Below, piece by piece: positions 33,505-45,400 of a stretch of 64,000 nt of DNA; the first letter of the stretch is position 1, and each line of letters begins with the position of its first letter. A model generated the notes under the pieces. It saw only the letters and a program-made list of their open reading frames with translations, was not told where the DNA came from and made no database searches. The position numbers were made by a program, and so were the translations under genes. This stretch comes from Lineolata rhizophorae. Lineage: Eukaryota; Ascomycota; Dothideomycetes; Lineolatales; Lineolataceae. The DNA lies in assembly GCA_010093515.1 (NCBI GenBank), contig MU001681.1:259988-323987 (forward strand). Reading direction: 5' to 3'.

Positions 33505-35690
33505 TCAACCAAGCATCCCACCCTCTCCTGCCGAGAACAGTTCCCCTGCAACGCCCAGCATATCCATATCGATATCTTCCCATACATTTTGCGGGAAATC
33601 AGTGTTCCACACCCACTCCCCTCCGACCCTCGCCGCCTCCTCCCCAATATACCCAACCTGCTCGCCGCTGGCGCTTCCGCCACTAGCATACGACTGCCCG
33701 GGCGACGTCTCCGGGCTAAGACTCTGCTGCGGGTTCTCCTGATCGTTCTGGAGAAATACACTCTTATTCCTGATCTCGCTGGCGGTGCTAATGCCGTCGA
33801 ACAGAATAGACGCGCCGAGGCGGTCGCTGACCCTGAGGGACGCGATACCCTTAGTCAGCGGCGCGGCTGCCCCGCTACCACGTGACAAGGTCTCGATGCA
33901 TGAGGCCGCGCGCCCGGCCTCGTCCATCGGGTTCCGCGACATGTGCTGCATCTGCGTGTGCACGAGAATGACATGGTTGCGGGCGCGATCGCGGTCGTCG
34001 GGAATATCCCAGGCGCCGAGGGCGAAGAAGCGGATCAGATACATGGCAGCGAAGATGAGACCCTGCATGTAGAACTTGGGGAAGTTGTACGTGTTAGTCT
34101 GCTGCTCCGGCGGCGCGGTCGGTGCCGAGTCCGACGATGACTCAGGCGCGGTGAGGTTGTTGCACAGCGTCTGGATTAGGCGGATGGCGACCCCGAGACC
34201 CTGAGAGAGGGTTACCCGGTGGGAGAATATGGTCGAGTTGCAGACTAGGTTGTCGGGTTCGGCAGTAATTTGCTTGAGCTGGTTGACGGCGATTGTGCCA
34301 TACATGTAGAGCTTGGCCACGAGGAGAAGAGCCTCAGCGCGTGGGCTCCAGCAGTACGAAAAGCGGGACTTTGTCATGTTGAGGTCCTGCTCAAAGATTT
34401 GCGCGATTGACGAGATCATGCTTGCTTCCGTGCTTTCTGAGAGAACCGTTGTGTAATTTGCTACACAACGCTGTATGTCAGCTACAGCAGCAAATCCTCG
34501 AGGGATTGCTGGGTCGCTAATGATTTTGGTGATGCACGCAAGATCCTCGGGAGATCGAAGAGGTGGTAGAAGGCCGTTCGTCTGGCTCAGGCTGTGTAAT
34601 TCGTTAGTCGTGAACCTTCCATTACTGTTCAAATTGCAGAGAATTGCCGGAACAAACCTCGTGGCTACATAAAAACACGCAAGCCAAGTAATTGGTCTCA
34701 TCGGACTGTCCCCATAGACGCCTATTGCTCGAAGAGATGGTGGGTGATTCGGGCGGTGGAGACCCATATGAAGGGCAGCATTGATGGCAACGCCACTTAA
34801 GTTCCAACTCGGATCTCTTGGTTGGTGTTCCACTGGGAGAGGCCACGCGCAAATATAAAGGATTGCTTGGAGAGTGAGTAGGGTAATGGGACTAGAAATA
34901 ACTGCTTTCCCCAAGAAGGTTTGGTATGGCTCAAGAAGTTTTGGCCAGTGCTCCGTGTACATCTGAGGCGATCGTTGGATTGTTATGACGACAATCGTCC
35001 AGAAAAGAAAGGGATTTGACCTTTGGAGGGAGCCAACAGTCATGGAAGGGTCGATGATAGGCATGTGGGGGTAGATCAAAACAGAAAATCTGCTTGCAAT
35101 GAGAATCCCGACATCGAAAATGGAGGCTCCGTACTTCCTTACGTTTCAAATATTGAGGCAACGTCGTCTCGAGAAAAGAAGCAGTCTCCTATCTGCGCTT
35201 CTTGGACATCTACAAAAGCATCCTCGCTCCCACAAAAGGAGCCGCCATGGGACACAGTCGACTCTTTGTGGGAGTTCGAAGACTCTTCAGTGGATTCGCG
35301 TGTAGAGTCGCGTCCTTCGTTCATGGAACGCCTGAAGCTGTTTAACTCTCTCGTCATGTCAACGAGCCGTCTATGAAGAATCAGTTAGAAACCAGAATCA
35401 ATATGCGCAGAAACATCTCTAGATGTGGAGTCATGCATACTGTCGAGCCGGAGTACGGCGAAAGTTTGCATCTACGACGCACTCGAGTTGCCTCGTGACG
35501 CATCTTGAGCATGGTCGTGGGAACGTTTCTTTTGCGTCGCATCGTAACTACAAGGAACCGATCAGCATTTTGCAAGCAGACATAGTTTTCACTTCCGGGA
35601 ATTATCAATACTCACTTTCACTTGCTTGCACTCAGTGCAAGTTCGGACCGGGCGATTCCGCGCGGTGGGGACGGAGGGATACGACGCCAT
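33505..35690 (-). CDS. Zn2Cys6 transcription factor with fungal-specific TF domain
   Basis: Four exons, 35690-35616, 35547-35441, 35370-35143 and 35089-33505, with introns of 68, 70 and 53 bp; phase is kept throughout and the product has 664 residues. The zinc cluster is complete but spans the first intron: CTECKQVKLRCDA followed by CSRCVTRQLEC (residues 18-48). A short coiled segment (QRLVDMTRELNSFRRSM) and a Ser/Glu-rich linker follow. From about residue 133 comes the fungal TF middle-homology domain: FSVLIYPHMPIID, LQAILYICAWPLP, AINAALHMGLHRP. The C-terminus is acidic and hydrophobic (EDIDMDMLGVAGELF), as in activation regions. The order of domains resembles Leu3-type regulators. It lies tail to tail with the AtuA-type gene. 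I infer that it regulates the cluster. Confidence 0.9.
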
Positions 35691-37716
35691 TTTCGCATGC
35701 GATTCGCGCACGCTAGGAAGCGATTCCGGGGCCGATGTTCGCAAGACCTCATCTCTTGTCATTTTGGGGTCGCCCGAAAATATATCACCTACCTATCTGA
35801 CCGGACGACGCTCTTCACTCGACGACAAAAAGGAGGATCTGGTCAACTCAGACGACATCCCCAGGCGGGGCCTAAGAAGCACCGCCCCCACGGCATACCC
35901 CCTGCCGGTCCGTTTTGGCCCCATTGGTCCATCACGCAATACCTCGGCACCTCGACTTGGCAAAAGGTAAAAACGGATTCAAATGATTGATCGAACGGGG
36001 CACTGTGCCTTTTCTGCTACACTTTAGCTTGCGTCTAATTCCAGCGGGAGAGGCTCGTTCTGTCAAACCGCCTTTTCTCATACAACGTAGAATCGGTGGT
36101 CAGAATTTAAGAAGCATGACTTAATCTCCACCTTGCAGTCTGATAGCATCATTGGCCACCACCAGACAAGGGTCCGCCGCTTGCCAAGATCATTCTGTGC
36201 CTCACAGGGCTCAGGTGTCCACGCGGCTGGCGGCTGAGTCTCGCTGTGGTATCCGTATCAAGCAATCGCTAAGCTACGCACTCTCAACAGTAATTTTCCA
36301 CATCCACGGATCTCTTTCAGTGTTCACACGTCAATGTGCGCGCGCTGAAATGCATGACGAGTGGGCGGAGCATCGTCTTTTCGTACGCCGCGCGCTAGAC
36401 AGCGGCATTGCTCACCACCCACAGACTGCGTCCACTTTCGACAGGAGGTGCAAGGCGTACGATGAAGCACCAACGGGCTGGATACATCGTCATCTTAGTC
36501 ATTGAAGGCCTCGGGAGTCGCGAAGGAATGCGAAACAGCCGCATCGACAAGGTTTGAAGATGAGTATGTACATGCTACGTAGTACACCTACGGATTTAAA
36601 GCTGCAACAAGCGCCGAACCCACTTTTATCGGAAGATACCGCCGTTTGCACGTCCCGAAGTAGTGGCATATCGGTATACATATGTATTAGTAAGACCACA
36701 GCCGACTTGCGAATGTCGATCGATTGCCGGGCCATTGGTGTCGTGCGCAATAAAGTTTGGGTCGCAGAACGTCTCATTTAAGAGTGGGGTAGTTTCGCAA
36801 ACTAGACCTTGTTTGCATTTTACGAAGCGACCAATGCGTCCTTACCGCGTGGCGGCATGGGTGAGACAAGGTGGGATTCTCTGCAGGCGTATTTGAACTT
36901 CCATAAAAAAGTGCCGTCTTAAAAACTTCGAACGGGATCGATCGTGGATGGACTCGCAAAACCTGCGGTTTTGGGAATGCATGTCAACCCCTTGCCTATT
37001 TGCGGAAGTGGAACGGAGCTTAAAAGTTGAGACACCAGTATACGAGGAAGTTTGCGGAAGAAGCATCTCTTGAAGCAGCACTATCTCCGGAGTGCAAACT
37101 CGATGCTCACCGTAAATGATCGCGTCAACATTATATAGTGCATTGTGCTCTCATTTCCCGATGTAAAATATGGCGGTACGTACTTTCGAACGCTTGGCAG
37201 GCCTCACAGCCTGCTAACTCAGCATCGTGTATGCGAAGATTTTCGCTGGACATATAGCGATCACTCATAAATCAAGAATAGCCAAAGATAGTATCCTTTT
37301 GCCAAGCTAGAGCTATGTACTACACCACCGCTTCTCAAGCACACGCGCCGCCCGTATCGTTGAGCTAGCTACCAAGCACAGTAAGGTTGAAACCCATGAC
37401 TTTCCATAACCGCTCCGCGGAGTCGGCTGAAAGCCAAACATTCAAGAGAAATAGACACTATCTCCGACCTGAAAAGATAAAATAGAACCCAAGTTCGAAC
37501 CCCGAGCCTGAACATATTGCCGCCAACAGATGTGTATTCGCATACTCCTTCCCTAAACCTTTTAACGCCGCCAGCCGTCAGATACAGGAGCAACAACAGA
37601 TGCACCCAGCCAACAGAATACCAAGCAACCCGCAACCACCGGGTATAAGGAAAAAGACTTCAAAGTAAAAACCCACACAAATCACAACATCCCCCTCTTT
37701 CCCTGCACTACCACCC
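35691..37716. other. 2 kb intergenic, no gene recognised
   Basis: It holds the promoter of the regulator gene at its left side and the 3' end of the CENP-A gene at its right side. No coding region or RNA supported. A tRNA-like string at about 37491 was rejected. Confidence 0.5.
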
Positions 37717-38487
37717 TCAGCCTAACCCACCCCACGCCCCTCTCAACCGTCTCGCTAACTGTATATCCTTCTGCATAATGGTAACCCTCTTGGCATGAAT
37801 CGCGCACAAATTTGTGTCCTCAAATAGATGCACCAGGAACGCCTCAGACGCCTCCTGCAACGCCATAATAGCCTGCGACTGCCAGCGCAGGTCCTTGTCG
37901 ATGACCATGTAGGAGGCGATCTCGCGGACCTGTGGGCGCGGACGGCATTAGTCAGAGAACAAAGGGTAGGGCGAAAGGCGGAAGAACAGGAGGGGAGAAC
38001 TGACCAGGCGCGAGAAGGGTAGCTTTTGAATCAAGAGATCGGTGCTGGCTTGGTAGCGCCGGATTTCGCGCAACGCGAGGGTGCCGGGCTTGTAGCGGCG
38101 CTTCTTGCGCGGAACCGGATCGCCGGCTGCAGGGTGGTGGGGTTAGCTTCTGAGGCGGAATCGGCATCGCGTAGAAGCAAAACATATAAAGATCGCAAGA
38201 CGTCGATCTCGAGAATGACATCGAGACCGCAGCGCAGGCATTCAACCCGGCTTTTCACCTCTAACAAAAGCCTCCAAACCTCAAACACCAAGTAAGCAAA
38301 ACTGCTGGCACGTACGCTCGACACCGCTGACTCTTCGTCCTCCTACAGTCTTTTGGGCCTTGCGACCTGACCCGACGTTCTTGCCTCCTGCGCTGTGCCT
38401 TGGTCGTTTGCTCGGCGTCGCATTGACGTAGCGCATCGGGCCCGGGCGGCCGCCGGGCGGCTTGACCTGCCGTTGGTACGGCGGCAT
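37717..38487 (-). CDS. Centromeric histone H3 variant CENP-A (CenH3)
   Basis: Three exons, 38487-38316, 38126-38005 and 37929-37717, with introns of 189 and 75 bp; 168 residues. The histone fold is unmistakably H3 ([18 protein letters not shown], then [20 protein letters not shown]) and has the CENP-A hallmarks. Loop 1 is longer than in H3 by two residues ([11 protein letters not shown] for the H3 DFKTDLRF region). The alpha-2 helix reads [19 protein letters not shown]. The C-terminus is the fungal [12 protein letters not shown]. The N-tail (about 75 residues) is basic, rich in Pro, Gly and Arg, and lacks the ARTKQTARKS start of canonical H3, as expected. CENP-A replaces H3 in centromeric nucleosomes and seeds the kinetochore. 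The start is the ATG at 38487; I see no reason to prefer another. It is divergent from the derlin gene. Confidence 0.94.
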
Positions 38488-39536
38488 AGCGGTATTCCGT
38501 ACTCTGATTTTCCCTTATCCTCCAAGCGGCGACGACGCCAACGACGGCGACAAGCGGGCGACGATAGCGCTGGTGGCGGCGCAGTAACCTTGGTGGCAGC
38601 AGTGTGGCCAAAGCGCGGAAGGTGGTGAGGATGCTGCGCTGCAGTTCGCTTAGACGACCAGTGCGATGCTCTTAGCAAGTTCAAATGCTCTTGCGGATGC
38701 GCAGGTTGCGGACACTGAGGGCGGTGATTGGGCGTGTAACCGGCGGGCGCGTTGCCTGCGCAAAAAGACCATGTGAAGCGCAGACGCGTGGGTTGCCTCG
38801 GGGAGAATGCGCACAGGACGAGTCCAAGCGAAGACTTCGCGCGACTGGAAGAAACAGACTTGTGTGGGAGATGTGCGCAATTTTGCCTGAATTGAATTGG
38901 CGCCGGAGGGGGCAGTTTCGTGAGGCGTTCGTGGTGGTGACGACGAAGGGTTGTTTGGATATTCGCGACCTTGTTGACGTTCTCCGGCCCGTTGTTCGTG
39001 TTTGGGCCTGGGCGGCCCGCGCAGGCTTAGCGTTCCCCAGAATCCAAATGCACGTGATCGGAGATAATCTGATCAGCCCGAGCCATCTCCGAACTCGCCC
39101 GAGCGGCTTCGTGTCTTTCCGAGCTGCCGACTAGCTCCGTGAGGAACGTCCACCTTTGCCCTCAACATCACCGCAATTGTTCCTAAGAGCCCCTGAGACC
39201 GCGGCACCGCTTGCCTCGTCGGCGCCTTTTTTGCACTCCCTTTCCTCCTTCTTTTTTTTCCGTAAATAAGACGCATGCTGCATAGTCTTAGTGGTTGTGG
39301 TTCCTTGTCGGCTTTCTGTCTTTTCCGCCTCCCACCTCCGATACTCCCGCGTCGCGATCTTGCCGCGTCATCAACGTCGCCGTAGATTTGTCACCCTTTC
39401 TCGCCTGCGCTACTTCATAGATTCCCGCAAGGCCGTGTTAAGCTGTTTCCTAAGCTCGGATACGACCGCCCCCTCGGCCCCTTCGCTCGTTTACCTCAGC
39501 AACTCTACGCCACCCCACCAATCACCCACCTTCATC
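38488..39536. promoter_or_regulatory. Divergent promoter region of CENP-A and derlin genes
   Basis: About 1 kb with no supported gene. A pyrimidine-rich stretch (about 39230-39260) precedes the derlin start. No clear TATA box. An open plus-strand frame at 38685-39134 has no recognisable content. Confidence 0.4.
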
Positions 39537-40471
39537 ATGGCCAACATGCTCGGCGCCAACCAGGCCGACCCGGCCGCGGCGCAGAACAACAACGGCCTCC
39601 TCGGCGCGCACTTCCCGCTCGAGCAATGGTTCTACGAGCTCCCCATCTGCACCCGCACCTGGACCACGGCTACGGTCCTCGTCTCCATCCTCGTGCAGTG
39701 CCGCTTCCTCACGCCCTTCCAGCTCTTCTACTCGTACCGTGCCGTCTTCGTCAAGCGCCAGGTCTGGCGCCTCCTCACTACCTTCTGCTACTTCGGGCCC
39801 CTCAGCCTCGACCTCATCTTCCACGTCTTCTTCCTGCAGCGTTACGCAAGGCTGCTGGAGGAGGAGGCCGGCGGCCTAGGCGCCGCCGTGCCGGGCGCCG
39901 GCGGTCAGGTGGCATGGGGCGGCGCGGCGAGGTTCAGCTGGCTGTTGGCGTACGCGGCGAGCGCGCTGGTGGCGCTCGCGCCGGTGTTCGGGATGCCGTT
40001 CCTCGGCTCCGCGCTGAGCAGCACGCTGGTGTACATCTGGGCGCGCAAGAATCCGGAGACGCGTCTGAGCATCTTCGGCTTGCTGGTGTTTCGCGCGCCG
40101 TTCTTGCCATGGGTGCTTATCGTTTTCTCACTTGTCATGCATGGGAGCGTGCCCAAGGATGAGCTGTGCGGGGCGGCGGTTGGACATGGTGAGTTGCCCT
40201 TTCCCACATTCTTTCGTTTCGTTTGGTGCCTTTACCGCTTCGAAGGTTAACATGCTTGTTGCGTCTAGTGTGGTACTTTTTCAACGACGTTTACCCTTCC
40301 TTGCACGATGGCCACCGCCCGCTCGACCCGCCCGCCTGGTGGTGCCGTCTCTGGGAAGGCCGCCCCCAAGACCATCCCCATGCCGATGAGGACCTCGATA
40401 TGCATAATAATGCTACCGGCGCTGAGCCCGTCATCAACCGCGACATTGCTGCAGCCGGGGCGGGCACTTGA
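39537..40471 (+). CDS. Derlin family (Der1/Dfm1-like) ERAD membrane protein
   Basis: Two exons, 39537-40188 and 40269-40471, joined across an 80-bp intron; 284 residues. It is a rhomboid-like pseudoprotease: LEQWFYELPICTRTWTTATV opens the fold, VFVKRQVWRLLTTFCYFGPL carries the conserved WR, and VWYFFNDVYP is the derlin signature near the last membrane segment. About six membrane segments are visible. No catalytic Ser-His pair is expected or seen. Derlins help pull misfolded proteins out of the ER for ubiquitination and Cdc48-driven extraction. The C-terminal tail after 240 is polar, and I see no obvious SHP box for Cdc48 binding, so it may be nearer Der1 than Dfm1. A loop of about 20 Gly/Ala residues (EEEAGGLGAAVPGAGGQ) between segments is an insertion. 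Confidence 0.9.
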
Positions 40472-42440
40472 GGCGAATTGATGGTGTGACGTGGCACGAT
40501 GGCTACGTGATTTGACGTGATGTACATTGTGGATGTGGACAGGCATATGGGACGGCGTAGAGGTCGAGCTGTGTAATTGTTTTCGGTTCGGATACCCGGG
40601 ATTGGGAATCGAATGAGGCGTTTTTGCTTTTTGCTACTAAAAGAGAGTCTTCTGTTTCTCGTCGACTTGCTACGTCGATTTGCTTCGACATGGGGCATAA
40701 ATGCAGATAGCTGCTTTGTCTTTCTAATAGAACAAATAATTCAAAGTGCTTCGCATGTATTGGTGGGAGCATTCTGATTATACTCTTTGTTGCTGAACGT
40801 GGGCTTTATATCTTGCTGCTATACGTAATATGTGATGTACAGCTATGCTTTTCTGATGCTATCTAATCCCTTGGTGTACAATGGCGTGTAAAGGAAACAA
40901 TCTAGTTCCGATGGTGACGTATGCATTTTACTAACATCGAACTGCCAAAATAACTAAGGTGAGCGTGGAAGACGTAGATGGAATGCTTGATAATGTTCCG
41001 TAGTGTATGACATGTACTAAATAGGGATCCAAGACGCTGCCATGTTTTGGTGTGACTAAAAATACTTCCATTCCACCTATGTCTACTCCTGCCCCTCGTT
41101 GCAGTTTCACGGTGTTGATATTGGCAATACATGAGCACTGCTACGCTGCACGGGCACTTGTGCGTTTACTTCAAATGCCGTCAGCATTATCAAGAGACCC
41201 TTATATAGCTTGTGCATTATCAATGCATCATAATACAACCACTATTTTGATGCAAACACAAAGTACTATCTCATGGTATTTTGTACCACGTTGGCATGCG
41301 ATATAGGTGTAAACGGCCCGCCGATGGTGTAGCGAAAGCTGGCAAAAGTGTTGGACGATTATGTTGCCAGCGCTCGGGCTCTCCGCTGAATCTGAAGTCG
41401 CTTTTTCGATCTAGAGGAGCATCCAATATGCGCCATAGCAACGCCCCAATCAGCACATCGATCTGGTCAGATGTTCCACCGTGACATACTCTAGTTATTG
41501 CTCCATATGGACCGTACAACTGTGCCGCCACACCACTACTGTAACCAACAATCAACACATCATCAAACTGGTGACAGAGAGCCTTGAAGGGTTTCTACGG
41601 ACTCATGTGACAAGATCACTATCATAATTTCGACATGAAGCTAAGGGAAAAAGATAATCTTTCAACATTACAACTAGCAAGCCAAGTTAATACAACGTAA
41701 AAAGAGGGCTTTCAAGCCAGTTATTTACACAAATAGAATATCTTCTGGGCTCACTCACTTGATCTACAAGGTATGCAGGCAAGGATGCTTCTAAACCGTC
41801 AATCATGACCAAAGAAGGAATGAGGAAGAACAGAATCTCCCTAGATATCTAGAAAGAAAAGTCCAAGTAGACGACACTTAAGCAGAAACTACAATAAATC
41901 AAAAGAAAAGCAATCGCAATGGACTCAAAACAGAGCCTTGAAGAATTAAAAAAATCGTAATTGTATCGTAACACCAAAGAAGGGTACAATTTCGCCGCCA
42001 TCAAAATAATCACTTCATAAGCCGTCTCGCTAGTTCCTAAAACTACTCCAAAGAGAGAAAAAAAAAATTAAGAACGAAAAAATCAACAACGCTTCGCCGG
42101 TGACCCCTCAACGCGCCAAGGGCGCTATCCAATACATGACTTTCTAAGAAAACACCGGGTTCTCAAATTGCGCCAACAGCGTGGTCCTAGCCGTCCAAGA
42201 CTTGTACGCTGGCCAAGAACTGTTCCTGTCGCTAGAGATACCTACCCTCACCATGCTAGAGCAACGACACGGCATTTGTCCAGCAAGAGAATAGCGTTCC
42301 ACCAGCACCACCTACACGTTCCGCCATCGAGCACTACATCCCCCGACCGTTCTACACCACTGCTTCATTTCCTCAGCACATAACCAAACCTCATACGAAC
42401 ACAACTTGGCCGTACATCCGCCTTCAAATCTCCGCACGCC
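40472..42440. other. Convergent intergenic region, AT-rich, no gene recognised
   Basis: It lies between the 3' ends of the derlin gene and the large MATH protein gene. The middle (about 41000-42100) is clearly AT-richer than the rest of the window. No coding region, RNA gene or repeat family supported. Confidence 0.5.
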
Positions 42441-45400
42441 TCACGACCCGTAAAACAACTTTATGGCGCTGAGCACCCGCTTCCGGCAAACGGGGCACGT
42501 ATCGACGCGCCTCGCGCACCCCAAGCACGCCATGACGTGACCGCAATCGTAAAACACGGCCTCTTCGCCCTCCTCCCAGCAGATCCTGCACATGCGCTCC
42601 GTCTCCTGCGCGACGCGCCAATGCGTGACGCCCTCGCCATGGCGGCGATTCGCTCGCCACCCGCCAACGTACGTGTTCCCGGTGGCGGCCTCGGTATGCG
42701 TGCCCTGGCCCTGCTGCATGTCGTCGACCCAGTCGCCGTCGTAGGTGTCGCCGTTGGCGAACGTCATGCGGCCTCGGCCATGGCGCCGACCGGCGCGGAA
42801 CGCGCCCTCGTACGCGTCGCCCGAGAAGTAGATGTAGGTGCCGAGACCGTGGGCGAGGCCTTCGACGACGGTGCCCTCGAAGCGTTCCGCGCTGTAGTAG
42901 TCGTTCACGATCGAACCCGTCGTCATTGAGGGGAAATTGCGCCTATCAGACTTGCGACGGAGATACTCGGCGGGGGTTTTGCTCAGGGCCTGCTTGGCCA
43001 AGCGCTCCTTGTCGTCGTCCGACAGTGGCTTTGACGCGATCACAATGGCGTAGCCCGACAGGTCTTCCTGCGTGAAGTTGCGGCGACGGCGCAGAGGGTT
43101 GACGCCGCGAAGGTCTTCCTCCTCCCACAACTCTAGTGTCATGGATTCGCGGTCGACGCCCAACTTCTTCATCGCAAAGTGGTCGATACGGTCGCTCTTT
43201 GGCACCACGTACGTTCCGATAGGAGCCAATGTCTGCTCGACCGGATCCCACCACTTTAGGAAGACGAGAATCTCGGCCACGGTTGGCGCAGCCGTCGGCG
43301 CAAGTGGCGGAGGCGGCGCCACGAGGCCCGTAGGGGGTGGAATTGGCGGAGGGAGGCCGCTACTGAGAGCGGGTGGCGGCGGGATGTTGACCATATCGGT
43401 GACGCCACCCATTTCGGTGTCGATAGGAGGCATAGGCGGGAGGATCGGCTGCTGGTTGTTCGTGGGTGCAGGAATAGGCGGCGGCAGCGGGTCTGACATG
43501 GGCGGCGGCGGCGGCGGCGGCGGCATATCAGCTTCTTCGACAGTCGGCTGCTGTTGGGGCTCCGGCGGCGGCGGTGGTGGAGGCTGAGTACTTTCTGATT
43601 CCGCCATATTTTCGTCACCATCACCATCCGTCTGCGGCGACGCCGCTTCGTCCGCGTCGCTCATGATAGTGTCTTCGCCTTCGCGAGTCGGCTGCGTCTC
43701 GTCCGTCTGCGTAGACGGGTGCTCGGTCTGGTGCCTTTGGCCCTCCCCAGTCTGTGTTTGCACTGCATCAGTGGCCGGCGCTCTCGCCTGCTCTTCGTCA
43801 CGCCGCGGCTGGTCAATTTCGACGTCCATCTGCGCTGACCGCTCAGCACCTTCCTGCTCAACCCGCGCACGCTCGCGCGGCGACAAGTCCCAGCTGCCTG
43901 TCCGATCAGCCGGTGGCGGTGGCGTGCGTCGCGTTGGCTGCTGTGTATTAACCGGCGTCTCCGGCTGTGGCAGGTCCTCGAATGGCACCACGTGAACCCA
44001 CATGCGGCAGTCGTCAAGCTGCTGCTTCGCCTGCACGATGCTCCAGCTATTAACCAATTGATCGCGAACCGTTCCACCCGTGGCGACGAGGTTAGGCCGG
44101 AAAAGGGCATCGCCAAGCGGATCCATGATCCAGAATTTGCATTGACGGGGGTCTTGAACGCCGCCCTTGACAACGCCTGCAAGGACCTTCTGAATGTCGC
44201 CCGACTCGGCGTCATCGGGAATATGCACTTCGTAAACCCATTCATTGGAAGCTGGAGAAAAGCGAGGATCCCAAACGTCAATGAAGCCGGGCCCGGTGTG
44301 CTGTGTGAAAATACGCGAATCGTAAATGAGGAGCGGTTTGGATGATGTCGTCGGCCGGGCCTTGTCGTCAGCTTTGGCGGCAGAGGATTCGTTTTGCGTA
44401 GTCTTGTCGCCATCCGGTGCATTGGAAACGTCTTGACCGCCAGGAGATGGCGCCGACGACTCGGGAGTGACGTCCTCACCGTCGGACTCGTCATCAAACT
44501 GCTCCTTGACCTTGTTGACCTCGTTGACGAGCCAATCACTAGTCTCCCACTCCTCCTTGTCGTTTTTGTCGAACTGCGTCTTTGCAACATCATGGCGTAG
44601 ATACGTGACAACATACGCCACCTCATTGCCGGGGTTCGACGCCTCTGCGCTCGACCAACCCTCGTGTTTGTCCATCGCCTCTTTCCGAGTCAAGCATGTC
44701 ACAGAGCCCGATATGACCCTGTCCTCCTTAACTTCTTGATAACGATAGAACCTGGTTCCAGGACCCTTCGGCCTTACCACGTAGTAATACAGATTCGACT
44801 GCAGGTCCTCTTTCGCTACCATAAAGCCTAGCAGTGCATACTTCGTACCATGCACTTCGATCGACTCATTTAGCTTCACCTTGTTGGTTAGCTTGCGGAA
44901 CTTGCGCAAATTGGTGTCAAACTCGGAGCGCTCAAGCTCCACGTTGAGCACCTCTGGCATCGGCTGGTCCCATGCGAGGAAATGCTTCGATTTGCGTACG
45001 CCATCCTGCACGTCCTCGACGCCCTTAGCCGGGACCCTGTAGCTCGGCTCTGGAAAGCCCACCATGTGTGCGCGGGGCGGTCCAAAGATCTGACGCATGC
45101 GTCCCTCGAATGGCGTGCCAACGAGCTCGTAATCGACCTTGGCGCGGAGCCGCTCCCAGAAACGCACCACGTCGAACTTCTCCAAGCGATCGTCGATACC
45201 GTACCAGTGCAGTGCATCGGTGATGTCGTCAACGAGAACTGGGCTACGATGACCCTCCTGCACCTTGGACCGCATCAGATACAGCACCTTCTGCAAGGCG
45301 CTTATGAGGGGCTTGGGCCGCTGGAAGGGATTCTCGCGTGGATCTGGCACTTGGAAATTGTAAAGGAGGTCTCGGAAAGGCCGGCAATGCATCCAGCCCG

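Noticed and set aside
37491-37512. tRNA B-box-like string (minus-strand GGGGTTCGAACTTGGG)
   Set aside because: No A box or acceptor stem could be found at the right distance, and no cloverleaf forms.
38685-39134. 149-codon plus-strand frame between CENP-A and derlin
   Set aside because: Basic and featureless, lying in a divergent promoter region, no splice or domain support.
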